This document shows positions 37,551 to 46,329 of a DNA stretch of 64,000 nucleotides, piece by piece; within the stretch, counting starts at the first letter, position 1, and the number at the start of each line of letters is the position of its first letter. The stretch is from Hyphomicrobiales bacterium (lineage in GTDB: Bacteria > Pseudomonadota > Alphaproteobacteria > Rhizobiales > Rhizobiaceae): contig UCHD01000019.1 of NCBI GenBank assembly GCA_900472175.1, positions 1 through 64,000 of the forward strand. The letters are read 5' to 3'. The position numbers and the translations under genes were made by a program. The notes below the pieces were generated by a model, which saw only the letters and a program-made list of their open reading frames with translations, made no database searches and was not told the origin of the DNA.

Positions 37551-37988
37551 TCACTTGCCAGCGTCGAGACGGTCGATCGCCTGAACATTGCCGGCCGACG
37601 AGCCGTTCGGATCGAATTCGGATTCCAGCCACTTGTCGACGATGGCCTTGGCCAGTTCCGGCCCGATGACGCGGGCGCCCATGGTGATAATCTGGGCATT
37701 GTTGGACTTGGCGGCACGCTCGGCCGAGTAGGTGTCGTGGGTGAGCGCGGCGCGGATACCCGGCACCTTGTTGGCCGAGATCGAGACGCCGATACCGGTG
37801 CCGCAGATCAGGATGCCACGGTCGTTCTGGCCGCTGACGATGGTTTCAGCCAATCCCTTGGACAGGTCGGCATAGAAGCCGGACTGGCTGAGATTGCTGA
37901 CTTCGAGGCCGCTCTTGGTGGCGAGATGGGCTTCGATGATGTCGAGAAGCGGCTTGCCTGCGCTGTCGGCGCCGATTGCGATTTTCAT
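37551..37988 (-). CDS. eryI: RpiB-family isomerase (EryI-like)
   Basis: 145 residues from ATG 37988. RpiB/LacAB signatures: [47 protein letters not shown] (with the active-site Cys) and [15 protein letters not shown]. In Brucella and other Rhizobiales the RpiB homologue next to a TIM-like gene and a DeoR regulator is EryI, which isomerises D-erythrulose-4-phosphate to D-erythrose-4-phosphate. Order and neighbours match here, but ordinary ribose-5-phosphate isomerase activity cannot be excluded. Confidence 0.85.
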   Translation of the reverse strand: MKIAIGADSAGKPLLDIIEAHLATKSGLEVSNLSQSGFYADLSKGLAETIVSGQNDRGILICGTGIGVSISANKVPGIRAALTHDTYSAERAAKSNNAQIITMGARVIGPELAKAIVDKWLESEFDPNGSSAGNVQAIDRLDAGK

Positions 37989-38016
37989 GGCTGTATCCTT
38001 CCGTTGACGGGTGGTT

Positions 38017-38784
38017 TCAGAGCGCCGCAGAGACGCGTTTGAGAATGTCGAGATAGCCGGCCACGTCCCAGGCCGAGCGGCCGATGAACAGGCCATGGAT
38101 GTGTGGTTTGGCAATCAGCTCCTCGCAATTGCCGGGATTGACACTGCCGCCGTAGAGAACCGGTACGGAAATGCCAAGGCTTGCCTTCGCCCATCCGGCG
38201 ATCAGGGCGTGACGTTCGTCGGCATAGTCGGAGGAGGCGGGAATTCCATTGACGCCGATTGCCCAGACCGGCTCGTAGGCAAGCAATATGGGTTTGCTCT
38301 TGTCTGCGCCCTCGATCAGTGCCAGCGCGCCTTCGACCTGACGTCGCAGGACGATGTCAGCTTGTCCAGCTTCGCGTTCGGCCAGCGTTTCGCCAATGCA
38401 GATCAGCGGGATCAAGCCATGCCGGACGGCAGCTGCCGTCTTCAGGCCGACCGCGCGATCGGTTTCGCCGAAATGTTCGCGCCGCTCGCTATGGCCGAGT
38501 TCGACGATATCAAGATTGCAGTCCTTCAGCATCACCGGCGAGATTTCGCCGGTCCAGGCACCGGCGTCGTCCCAGTGCATGTTCTGGGCGCCCACCTTGA
38601 CGCTGGTCGCGGCAAGCCGCTCCTTCACCTGGCGCGTGGCTGTAAATGGCGGAATGACGAAGCGCTGGACGCGGTTGTCGCGCGTCGCGTCGGCTTCTGC
38701 CAGCCCGTCGGCAAAGACCATCGCCTCGGCGAGTGTCTTGTTCATTTTCCAGCTGGTTCCAACCCAGACGGATGTCTTTGTCAT
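38017..38784 (-). CDS. eryH: Triose-phosphate-isomerase-like tetrulose-phosphate isomerase (EryH-like)
   Basis: 255 residues, TIM barrel. Catalytic residues are kept: Lys in SWKMNK, His in [11 protein letters not shown] and Glu in AYEPVWAIG. Loop 6 reads [18 protein letters not shown] instead of the canonical AIGTGKTA, and the C-terminal phosphate loop is [10 protein letters not shown]. This fits the TpiA2/EryH group that acts on tetrulose-4-phosphate in erythritol breakdown. It overlaps eryR by 4 bases and lies 28 bases before eryI. Confidence 0.87.
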   Translation of the reverse strand: MTKTSVWVGTSWKMNKTLAEAMVFADGLAEADATRDNRVQRFVIPPFTATRQVKERLAATSVKVGAQNMHWDDAGAWTGEISPVMLKDCNLDIVELGHSERREHFGETDRAVGLKTAAAVRHGLIPLICIGETLAEREAGQADIVLRRQVEGALALIEGADKSKPILLAYEPVWAIGVNGIPASSDYADERHALIAGWAKASLGISVPVLYGGSVNPGNCEELIAKPHIHGLFIGRSAWDVAGYLDILKRVSAAL

Positions 38785-39566
38785 GCTGTTTCCTCCGCGG
38801 TTTTGCCGCTGATTTTCTGAAGTTTGATGCCGGCGTCCTTGAGGCCCTGTTCACAGGACGGATCGATTTCCGCGCCTGTCAAAATCGTGTCGAACACGTC
38901 GAGCCCGGTCAGGAAATGCAGGGCGGATTTGCCGAACTTGCCGTGATCGACAAGCAGCACGCTTTGCGCCGCCGACTTGATCATCTGGCGTTTGGTCTGG
39001 ACGACTTCCTGGTCCTGATGAAAGGCGGAGGCACCATGGATGGCCGAGCTCGACAGGAAAGCCATGTCGGCTCTTAGCGAGCGCAGGGCCTCCTCGGTGG
39101 TGATGCCGAAAAATCCGTTGAATTTCTTAGAATACTGGCCGCCAAGCGAGATCACATCGATGCCGGGAATAGCCGCCAGTTTGTTGATCACGCCAAGATT
39201 GTTGGTGATCACCGTCAGCGGCCGGATATCCTTGAGATAATCAGCCACGCCACCTGCCGTGGAACCATCGTCGATGATGATGATCTGGCCGGGCTCGATC
39301 AGCGTTGCTGCGTGCTGGGCTAGCCGCCGTTTTTCTTCCGCTGCAATCTTCTCGCGGTAACGGAAGTCGCTTTCGAACTGCGGGCTGGACTGGATCGAGG
39401 CGCCACCGTGAACTTTTCGTAAAAGGCCCGCCTGCTCGAGATCGTCGAGATCGCGATGCACGGTCATCTTGCTGACGGCGAACCGGCCGGCGAGATCCTC
39501 GACCGAAGCCGAGCCCGTTTCCATCAGGATATCCATGATCGCCTGGCGGCGGTCTTCGGGCTTCAT
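38781..39566 (-). CDS. eryR: DeoR-family regulator (EryR-like)
   Basis: 261 residues from ATG 39566; the open frame to 39839 runs through repeated non-coding DNA. N-terminal HTH: RRQAIMDILMETGSASVEDLAGRFAVSKMTVHRDLDDLEQAGLLRKVHGGA. Sugar-phosphate-sensing DeoRC domain: IIDDGSTAGGVADYL … VITNNLGVINKLA … AIHGASAFHQDQE. The DeoR-TIM-RpiB order is that of eryR-eryH-eryI. It is expected to repress its own operon until a polyol phosphate is present. The ribosome-binding site is poor. Confidence 0.87.
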   Translation of the reverse strand: MKPEDRRQAIMDILMETGSASVEDLAGRFAVSKMTVHRDLDDLEQAGLLRKVHGGASIQSSPQFESDFRYREKIAAEEKRRLAQHAATLIEPGQIIIIDDGSTAGGVADYLKDIRPLTVITNNLGVINKLAAIPGIDVISLGGQYSKKFNGFFGITTEEALRSLRADMAFLSSSAIHGASAFHQDQEVVQTKRQMIKSAAQSVLLVDHGKFGKSALHFLTGLDVFDTILTGAEIDPSCEQGLKDAGIKLQKISGKTAEETA

Positions 39567-39589
39567 AGGAGTGCTTTCGCGCGGTCTGT

Positions 39590-39647
39590 GTCTGTCCCAG
39601 ATATAACTGTTTCCCTGAGTCTGTCCCAGATATAACTGTTTCCCTGA
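39590..39647. repeat. Perfect 29-bp tandem duplication in the eryR promoter
   Basis: Two identical adjoining 29-base units, 39590-39618 and 39619-39647, starting gtctgtcccagatataactg. On the minus strand each carries a TTATAT stretch that could be a -10 box. They end 24 bases before the eryR ATG. They may be duplicated operators or a duplicated promoter. Confidence 0.9.
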
Positions 39648-39865
39648 GAATTTCAACCAAAATAGTGATACTTTGTGATATTTGTATGTGATGATGTGAT
39701 GTTTCGTGCCAATGCTTCTGCTGCAAGCCTGTGCGGCCCGAGTTTTGCGGCTTTCGGGCAATTGCTTTGTTGCATCAGCCTGTTGCGGCGAGGCTAAATG
39801 CCGTGCCATGACTGGGGGATAACGGATACGTCGCGCCATGCAGTGCTGGAGCGGGAGAGAGTTTC

Positions 39866-41170
39866 ATGACCAAGACGGATATCGCGCAGCGCGTCTATAA
39901 CAACGCCTGGAAGCTCGACCCGGTCGTGCGCAGCCTGCTCGATACGGATTTCTACAAGCTCCTGATGCTGCAGATGATCTGGCGGCTCTATCCTGACGTC
40001 GACGCAACGTTCTCGGTAATCAACCGTACCAAGACGGTTCTGTTGACCGACGAAATCGACGAGCAGGAACTGCGCGAACAACTGGATTATGTGCGCGGCC
40101 TGCGTTTCACCAAGAAGGAAATGATCTGGCTCGCTGGCAACACATTCTATGGCCGCAAGCAGATTTTTGCGCCGGATTTCCTCGCCTGGCTCGCCGATTT
40201 CCAGCTTCCGGATTACGAACTGTCCCGCAAGCACGGGCAGTACGAACTGACCTTTCCCGGCAAATGGACCCACACGACCATGTGGGAAATCCCGGCACTG
40301 GCGATCATCAATGAACTGCGCTCGCGCACGGCCATGAAGGATATGGGGCCGTTTGCGCTGGATGTGCTTTACGCCCGTGCAAAAGCCAAGATGTGGTCGA
40401 AGGTCGAGCAGCTCAAAACCTATCCGGACCTACGCATCTCCGACTTCGGGACGCGCCGCCGCCACAGCTTCCTGTGGCAACGCTGGTGCGTCGAGGCGCT
40501 GAAGGAGGGCATCGGCAAGTCCTTTTCCGGCACCAGCAACGTGCTTCTTGCCATGGATACCGATCTTGAGGCTCTCGGTACCAACGCGCACGAATTGCCG
40601 ATGGTCGCCGCAGCGCTTGCGCGCACCGACGAGGAACTCGGCCTGGCGCCTTACAAGGTCCTGCAGGACTGGAACCAGCTTTATGGTGGCAACCTGCTGA
40701 TCGTTTTGCCCGATGCCTTCGGTACGGCGGCCTTCTTGCGCAACGCGCCGGAGTGGGTCGCCGACTGGACAGGCTTTCGCCCGGACAGCGCACCGCCGAT
40801 CGAAGGTGGAGAAAAGATCATTGCGTGGTGGAACAAGATGGGACGCGATCCGAAAGAGAAACTGCTGATCTTCTCGGATGGCCTCGACGTCGAAACAATC
40901 CTCGAAACCTACCGGCACTTCCAGGGGCGGGTGCGCATGAGCTTCGGCTGGGGGACCAACCTGACCAACGATTTTGCCGGTTGCGCGCCGACGCAGGTCA
41001 GCGGGCTCAACCCGATTTCGGTCGTCTGCAAGGTCAGCGATGCCAACGGCCATGCTGCGGTCAAGCTGTCGGACAATCCGCGCAAGGCAACGGGCGAGCC
41101 TTCAGAAGTCGAACGGTATCTCAATTTCTTTGGAACGGAAGATTTCACCGAACTGGCCGTCAAGGTCTGA
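39866..41170 (+). CDS. pncB: Nicotinate phosphoribosyltransferase
   Basis: 434 residues, standard PncB length. Signatures: [71 protein letters not shown] (with the conserved regulatory His) and [17 protein letters not shown]. It makes nicotinate mononucleotide from nicotinate and PRPP with ATP, for NAD salvage. A GGGAGAGAG site precedes the ATG. It is a single gene divergent from eryR and closed by its own terminator. Confidence 0.96.
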   Translation: MTKTDIAQRVYNNAWKLDPVVRSLLDTDFYKLLMLQMIWRLYPDVDATFSVINRTKTVLLTDEIDEQELREQLDYVRGLRFTKKEMIWLAGNTFYGRKQIFAPDFLAWLADFQLPDYELSRKHGQYELTFPGKWTHTTMWEIPALAIINELRSRTAMKDMGPFALDVLYARAKAKMWSKVEQLKTYPDLRISDFGTRRRHSFLWQRWCVEALKEGIGKSFSGTSNVLLAMDTDLEALGTNAHELPMVAAALARTDEELGLAPYKVLQDWNQLYGGNLLIVLPDAFGTAAFLRNAPEWVADWTGFRPDSAPPIEGGEKIIAWWNKMGRDPKEKLLIFSDGLDVETILETYRHFQGRVRMSFGWGTNLTNDFAGCAPTQVSGLNPISVVCKVSDANGHAAVKLSDNPRKATGEPSEVERYLNFFGTEDFTELAVKV

Positions 41171-41203
41171 GCGGGAAGTCAGCGGCGATCATCTCCACAA
41201 ACA

Positions 41204-41241
41204 AAAACCCAGCCGGTGGAGGTGCCCGGCTGGGTTTGTTT
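41204..41241 (+). terminator. Terminator after pncB
   Basis: AAACCCAGCCGG (41205-41216) pairs with CCGGCTGGGTTT (41226-41237), followed by gttt. It also separates pncB from the convergent small gene ending at 41283. Confidence 0.85.
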
Positions 41242-41282
41242 GCGCATTCTTTTGAGGGGTGCGCCGGGAGAACTGGGGTACG

Positions 41283-41546
41283 TTACGCGCTCATGCGTAA
41301 GCAGTCCGAGCGCGAAGCGAGCGGATGGACCATCGACAGCAGGCGGCGCTTGGGAGCCGCCAGCAGATTGGCCGTATGATTTTTGGCGCTTACGGTTCCC
41401 GGCTGCATCTGGCGAAGTGCGCTGGCAGCGGAATAGAGAAGCGTTTTCATTTCATTGGTCGTGACGCCGTCCGCACGCATTACGGCACGGATCATCGGGT
41501 CTGTCAGGACCTCATGGATGGTCAGATCGCTGTTTGCCTGGTGCAT
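41283..41546 (-). CDS. Small conserved rhizobial-type protein of unknown function
   Basis: 87 residues from ATG 41546 (AAGGAA 8 bases upstream). MHQANSDLTIHEVLTDPMIRAVMRADGVTTNEMKTLLYSAAS is well-behaved coding sequence with a predicted helical N-terminal half; the tail LLAAPKRRLLSMVHPLASRSD is basic. No signal peptide or known domain. It is divergent from a TetR gene with a palindromic control region between them, so it may be under TetR control. Confidence 0.6.
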   Translation of the reverse strand: MHQANSDLTIHEVLTDPMIRAVMRADGVTTNEMKTLLYSAASALRQMQPGTVSAKNHTANLLAAPKRRLLSMVHPLASRSDCLRMSA

Positions 41547-41607
41547 TGGGGTATTCCTTCGGTTCATCGTCTTTTCCGGCGGGCGGATCCCGTCCGGTGT
41601 CTTAACC

Positions 41608-41668
41608 TTGACATCGTTGCATTGCAGTGTTACCAGTAAGTAACATTCGAATAGTTACCGACCGGTCA
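41608..41668 (+). promoter_or_regulatory. Promoter and dyad sites upstream of tetR-type gene
   Basis: TTGACA (41608-41613), 17 bases, TACCAG (41631-41636) forms a plausible sigma-70 promoter. GTTAC-N6-GTAAC (41629-41644) overlaps its -10 box, and a perfect GACCGGTC palindrome (41660-41667) follows inside ttaccgaccggtca. These are typical places and shapes for an autorepressing TetR operator. Confidence 0.6.
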
Positions 41669-41757
41669 CACCTATGTCAAGAAGCCTTGTCAATAAAAAT
41701 TCGAAACCCGTATCGTCTCCGAAACCGGCAGATGTAAGGCTGGAAAAAGGTGACTGT

Positions 41758-42357
41758 GTGCAAGTGCGCCAGGCACCGAGGGATCGTATCGTTTCAACGG
41801 CTTGCGAGCTGTTTCGGCAGCACGGAATCCGCGGTATCGGCGTCGATGCGATTGCCGAAGCGGCAGAGACCAACAAGATGACGCTCTATCGTCATTTCGG
41901 CTCGAAAGATGACCTGATTTGCGAGGCATTGCGGTTCACATCTGAAAAGGCCGCTGCTTTCTGGGATCAGCTCGAAGCGTCCCATCCAAACGATCCGATG
42001 GCCCAGCTTCACAGCTGGGTGGAAGCCCGGGCACAGTGTCTGGCCGACAATCAATATGGTTGCGACCTCGCCAATGCGGCTGTTGAACTCAAAGAGCAGG
42101 GCCATCCCGCCCATGCCGTCATCGAAAACTTCAAGATCACTCAGCAACGCCGTCTCGAAAAGCTCTGTCGCGATGCGGGCGTGAGCGAACCGGAACTGCT
42201 CTCCGATACCCTCTCGATGCTGATGGAGGGTGCGCAGGTCAGCAAGCTTGCGACCGGCAGCGAAGGCCCGTCGATGCGGTTTTTGCGCGCCTGTGAGGCG
42301 GCTATCGCCTCGTTCCGCCAACCGGTAAAGAGCACTGCTGAAACCGTCGGCGCCTGA
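41758..42357 (+). CDS. TetR-family regulator
   Basis: 199 residues from GTG 41758 (AAGGTGA upstream), the usual TetR length. The frame is open to ATG 41674, which would add 28 low-complexity residues and has no ribosome-binding site. HTH: PRDRIVSTACELFRQHGIRGIGVDAIAEAAETNKMTLYRHFGSKDDL. The C-terminal ligand domain (AAAFWDQLEASHPNDPMAQLHSWVEAR … YGCDLANAAVEL) is of the TetR_C type. It stands upstream of the three-gene peptide-type cluster, 141 bases before it, and may control it. Confidence 0.88.
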   Translation: MQVRQAPRDRIVSTACELFRQHGIRGIGVDAIAEAAETNKMTLYRHFGSKDDLICEALRFTSEKAAAFWDQLEASHPNDPMAQLHSWVEARAQCLADNQYGCDLANAAVELKEQGHPAHAVIENFKITQQRRLEKLCRDAGVSEPELLSDTLSMLMEGAQVSKLATGSEGPSMRFLRACEAAIASFRQPVKSTAETVGA

Positions 42358-42498
42358 ATCCCGGTCTGCACGAACAGACCCGCTTAGGCTGATGGCCTGC
42401 TCCGTCGAAGCCCTCGATGGAACAAACCCGCTTCATGTCCATTTACTCGTTGATTGAAATGCGCAGCTTCACCGCTGCCCGCCAACGAGAAGGACAGC

Positions 42499-43320
42499 AT
42501 GTCCCGCTTCCAGGAATTCATTGTCGATCCGCATCCCGCGGACTGGTGGTCGGTCCATCGCGGGGCCTCGCCGATTGTCGGCACGGCCATCCATAACGGC
42601 CATAATATCCGAAGCAACCTCACGGATTTTCTCGGTCTCAGCGCCTGCGATCGGCTGCGCGAAGAGGATCCTTTCACCGAATTCTTCATCCGCGACTTGC
42701 CCAACCGGATCGTCTTTCACCGTTCCCGCTTCGAGATCGATATCAACCGCGCCCGCGACGGCGCCATCTATCTCACGCCGGAGCAGGCCTGGGGGCTGAA
42801 GGTCTGGACGCAGCCGCTGCCGGATGGCGCAGTCGCAGCCTCGCTTGGCATTCATGATGCCTACTATGCCATGCTGGAAACCTATCTGCGCGGTATCGAA
42901 CAGCAATACGGCGCCTTCGTTCTCCTCGACATTCACAGCTACAATCATCGCCGCGATGGAGCGGAAGGCGCCGAAACGCCGTTTGAAAAGGCGCCGCAGA
43001 TCAATATCGGCACGTCTTCGATGGACCGCCAGCGCTGGGCGCCTGTGCTTGATCCCTTCATCGCACAATTGCGCCGCTTCGAATTTCGCGGCCAGCCAAT
43101 GGATGTGCGGGAAAACGTCGCCTTTCAGGGCAAGGGCGAGCAGACCCGTTTTGTCCACGACCGGTTCCCTCAAACAGGCTGCGCCATCGCCATCGAGTTC
43201 AAGAAGTTCTTCATGGACGAGTGGACCGGCGAACCGGACATCGAGGCGCTGAAGGCAATGCGGGAGATGATCCGCCAGTCGCTGCCCGTCCTGCTCGAAG
43301 CCCTGCAGGCGCGGTCATGA
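42499..43320 (+). CDS. N-formylglutamate amidohydrolase-family protein
   Basis: 273 residues from ATG 42499 (AGAAGGA upstream). FGase-family stretches: IVGTAIHNGHNIRSNLTDFLGL, REEDPFTEFFIRDLPNRIVFHRSRFEIDINRARDGAIY, FVLLDIHSYNHRRDGA and CAIAIEFKKFFMDEW; the His/Glu residues are candidate zinc ligands. The classical enzyme hydrolyses N-formyl-L-glutamate in histidine breakdown, but no hut genes are near. Its stop overlaps the start of the DUF1704 gene (ATGA), so it works with that protein, probably on an amide or peptide. Confidence 0.85.
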   Translation: MSRFQEFIVDPHPADWWSVHRGASPIVGTAIHNGHNIRSNLTDFLGLSACDRLREEDPFTEFFIRDLPNRIVFHRSRFEIDINRARDGAIYLTPEQAWGLKVWTQPLPDGAVAASLGIHDAYYAMLETYLRGIEQQYGAFVLLDIHSYNHRRDGAEGAETPFEKAPQINIGTSSMDRQRWAPVLDPFIAQLRRFEFRGQPMDVRENVAFQGKGEQTRFVHDRFPQTGCAIAIEFKKFFMDEWTGEPDIEALKAMREMIRQSLPVLLEALQARS

Positions 43321-45218
43321 CCAGCTTGCGTCACCGCACATCGCGGGAGGTTGTTACCAGCTATCCGCAATGGCTGGAGGAAGTCCTTGATTGCATTCGC
43401 TCTGACAAGTCGGTGCGCAGGGATTTCGACAATGGCGGCCGCCTGCATATCGACCGGCCACTGCCTTTCCTCTCCGTTCACATCGGCAAGGGGAGGGAGG
43501 ATCTCGCTGCGAGAGACATCGCAGCTGCCAACGCCTCCTACTTGGTCGCCGATGACCTCGACGAAGCCGTGCCGATCATTGCGGCAGTCGGCGCCGTTTT
43601 GAATGAGCGATTTGGCGCGTTTTTGCTTCTGGACATCGACGAACTCGATCACGACACGCTGATAACCGACGATGCACCCTACCTTCCGCCCTTCGAAATC
43701 AGGATTGCGTCGACGGACGACGTGGCCGCTCAAAAAGCCGCGGCCGCATTGGCGGAAGGCACGGATATCCGGCAGGTGAAGTTCCGCACGCCGCACGTAA
43801 ACTGGTTCAAGATCAAGACGGATATCCAGGCAGCAAAGTTGACCGCGCAAACCGGATTCCCCCTGGTCGCCGTCCGGTTCGCGCCGATCTACCGGCAGCC
43901 GGAATCGGGCAGCACCTATCCCGATCTGCGCGAACGCCTCGTTGCCAACCTCTTCGATGCGGGCCTCAAGGCCTTTGCAGCGTTTGTCGATGCGACACAA
44001 AGCCTGAAATTGACGACGCATCGGGCGCTGGGCCGCAAGGCTTTCGTCGACGCCGTCAGCCGCGCAGACCGCAGTATCGATGATGTCGCCTCGAGCTTCG
44101 ATTTTCTTTTGGCGGTCACCCCGATCAATACGGATGCCGCCTGGCGGGAATTCAAGGCCGGCAAATTCAAGCAGGAACCGCAGTTTCTCTACCGGCCACT
44201 GTCTGTGCAGGTCGAGGTGGAAAAGCGGAAACTTTTCTCCGTCGCCTTCGATCGTTTCGAGGATCCGGTTCTCTACCATCTCTACCGTGAGAAACAGCAG
44301 GAACTGGACCTGCAACTGTCGCTGATTTCGGCACGAGAAACCAGCCGGTTCGTCGAATATGGCCGGGCGCTCTATGGTCCGGTCGAGCCGTCACTCCACC
44401 GTGTTGCCATTGATATCCTGGCAAAGACGGCGGGGCTCGCCGATGATGGCGATGACAAGGAGGACGATCCGCAGACGGCGGATTGCGGTGAGGTGGAAGC
44501 TGCGGCCCGCGCGATGATTGCCGATTACCATCAGAAATATCCCGGCTTCGCGGCCGAGATCGAATTGCGGGACGACCTGCCGTCCGGCCTGCTGGTTTCC
44601 GGTGAGCGCCTGCTGATATCGCGCCAGACCCTAATGCCGAAGGCTCGCGTGCATGCGCTTTTGAGCCACGAGATCGGCGTGCATCTTCTCACCTATTTCA
44701 ACGGTTCGGCGCAAGGGTTGCGGCTGTTCCGCTCCGGTCTTTCCGGCTACGAGGGCATGCAGGAAGGTCTTGCCGTGTTTTCCGAATATATGGCCGGCGG
44801 CATGACCGTCGGGCGGCTGCGCCTGATCGCGGCTCGGGTGGTTGCCTGCTCGGCAATGCTCGAGGGGCGGCCGTTTACGGGGACCTACGGCATGCTTGTC
44901 AGTGAACACGGGTTCGGTCCCGTCGCTGCTTTTCACCTGACCATGCGGCTCTATCGTGGCGGCGGGCTCGCCAAGGACGCGATTTATCTGCGTGGTCTGC
45001 TGGAACTGCTCAGCCACCTGAAGTCCGGCGGCGCGCTCGATCCGTTCTGGATGGGCAAGATTTCCGCGTCGCATTTCCGGGTCATGCAAGAACTCAGCCT
45101 GCGGGGCCTGCTCAAGGCGCCTGTCATCCGCCCCGCCTTTCTCACCCAACCGCAAGCACAGGCCCGCCTCGACAAGGCGCGGGCAGGACTGAACCCCCTC
45201 GATATGATCATCAGTTAG
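43317..45218 (+). CDS. DUF1704 'QEGLA-motif' metallopeptidase-like protein
   Basis: 633 residues from ATG 43317 (4-base overlap with the previous gene). The N-terminal 350 residues have no recognised domain. The C-terminal half holds LLSHEIGVHLLTYFNG, an HExxxH zinc motif (His451, Glu452, His456), and MQEGLAVFSEYMAGG (residues 482-486, likely third ligand Glu483). Bacterial members are labelled 'flavohemoglobin expression-modulating QEGLA motif protein'. Eukaryotic DUF1704 proteins (MATCAP) are carboxypeptidases that trim C-terminal residues. A peptidase role here is inferred. The next gene starts 8 bases later. Confidence 0.86.
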   Translation: MTSLRHRTSREVVTSYPQWLEEVLDCIRSDKSVRRDFDNGGRLHIDRPLPFLSVHIGKGREDLAARDIAAANASYLVADDLDEAVPIIAAVGAVLNERFGAFLLLDIDELDHDTLITDDAPYLPPFEIRIASTDDVAAQKAAAALAEGTDIRQVKFRTPHVNWFKIKTDIQAAKLTAQTGFPLVAVRFAPIYRQPESGSTYPDLRERLVANLFDAGLKAFAAFVDATQSLKLTTHRALGRKAFVDAVSRADRSIDDVASSFDFLLAVTPINTDAAWREFKAGKFKQEPQFLYRPLSVQVEVEKRKLFSVAFDRFEDPVLYHLYREKQQELDLQLSLISARETSRFVEYGRALYGPVEPSLHRVAIDILAKTAGLADDGDDKEDDPQTADCGEVEAAARAMIADYHQKYPGFAAEIELRDDLPSGLLVSGERLLISRQTLMPKARVHALLSHEIGVHLLTYFNGSAQGLRLFRSGLSGYEGMQEGLAVFSEYMAGGMTVGRLRLIAARVVACSAMLEGRPFTGTYGMLVSEHGFGPVAAFHLTMRLYRGGGLAKDAIYLRGLLELLSHLKSGGALDPFWMGKISASHFRVMQELSLRGLLKAPVIRPAFLTQPQAQARLDKARAGLNPLDMIIS

Positions 45219-45226
45219 GAGCCACC

Positions 45227-46273
45227 ATGCGCGTCGCATTCTTTGTCAATTCGATCGAGAGCGAGGAATCCCATTTCACCACCACGGCACTGGCTATGGC
45301 CGCACTCGCCCGAGGCCATGACGTTTGCTACGTCGCGCCCGGCGATTTTGTCCTGCGTCCGGACGATAGCCTGATGGTGCGGGCAACCATGGTTGCAGCC
45401 GGGAAGTACAAGAATGCCCAGGCATTCCATGACGGTTTTCAGGGCAAGGACGCCAAGGTCCAGACGATCGACGTCCGCGAGGTCGATGTCATTTTCCTGC
45501 GCAACGATCCGTCGCTGGATTCCGACGACAGGCCTTGGGCCGCCCATATCGGCGCGATGTTCGGACGCTTGGCGAGTGAGCGAGGCTCGATCGTCGTCAA
45601 TGATCCGGCCGGGCTGGCGCTGGCCCAGAACAAGCTCTATTTCCAGGGTTTTCCCGAAGCCGTGCGTCCGGAAACCTTGATCTCCAAGAGCATCGAGGAA
45701 ATCCGTGCATTCATTGCCGATCACCGCAAGGGCGTCATCCTCAAGCCGCTGCAGGGTTCTGGCGGCAAGAACGTCTTCAAGATCGCCACGCCCGACGATA
45801 CCAATCTCAACCAGATCTTTGAGGCGGTGAGCGGCGAAGGGTATCTGATCGCGCAGGGATATCTGCCGGAAGCAAAAGCGGGCGACATCCGCTTCTTCAT
45901 GATGAACGGCAAGCCGCTGTCGCGGGATGGCGCCTATGCCGCATTCCGCCGCGTTCCGGCCAAGGGCGAGGTCCGCTCCAACATGCACGCGGCCGGAACG
46001 GCTGAGGCGGTCAAGATCACCGACGACATTCTTGCGGTCGCCGAGTTGGTCCGCCCCAAACTGATCGAGGATGGCATGTTCCTCGTCGGGCTCGACATCG
46101 TCGGCGACAAGATCCTCGAGATCAATGTCTTCACGCCGGGCGGGATTCCAGACATCGCGGCCATGCACAAGATCGATTTTTCCGAAGATATTATCGAGGC
46201 TCTGGAAAAGAAGGCCGCTATCCGCAAGGCTTATGGTGGTGCCATGTCCAACCGGGCACTGGCGACGCTTTAA
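45227..46273 (+). CDS. Glutathione-synthetase-like ATP-grasp ligase
   Basis: 348 residues. N-terminal GshB-type domain (MRVAFFVNSIESEESHFTTTALAMAALARGHDVCYV, RNDPSLDSDDRPWA) and ATP-grasp domain (GVILKPLQGSGGKNVFKI, DIRFFMMNGKPLSRDGAYAAFRRVPAKGEVRSNMHAAG, LVGLDIVGDKILEINVFTPGG). Typical GshB ends EINVTSP, while here it is EINVFTPGG, so the amino-acid acceptor may differ. The family joins a carboxylate to an amine using ATP. It is third in a coupled unit with an amidohydrolase and a metallopeptidase. TAGGAG precedes the ATG. Confidence 0.87.
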   Translation: MRVAFFVNSIESEESHFTTTALAMAALARGHDVCYVAPGDFVLRPDDSLMVRATMVAAGKYKNAQAFHDGFQGKDAKVQTIDVREVDVIFLRNDPSLDSDDRPWAAHIGAMFGRLASERGSIVVNDPAGLALAQNKLYFQGFPEAVRPETLISKSIEEIRAFIADHRKGVILKPLQGSGGKNVFKIATPDDTNLNQIFEAVSGEGYLIAQGYLPEAKAGDIRFFMMNGKPLSRDGAYAAFRRVPAKGEVRSNMHAAGTAEAVKITDDILAVAELVRPKLIEDGMFLVGLDIVGDKILEINVFTPGGIPDIAAMHKIDFSEDIIEALEKKAAIRKAYGGAMSNRALATL

Positions 46274-46329
46274 GCTGTTTTCACGGGCCATCTGTGCTAT
46301 CGCGGGCGCCTCAACGATTGGAAGCGCCC

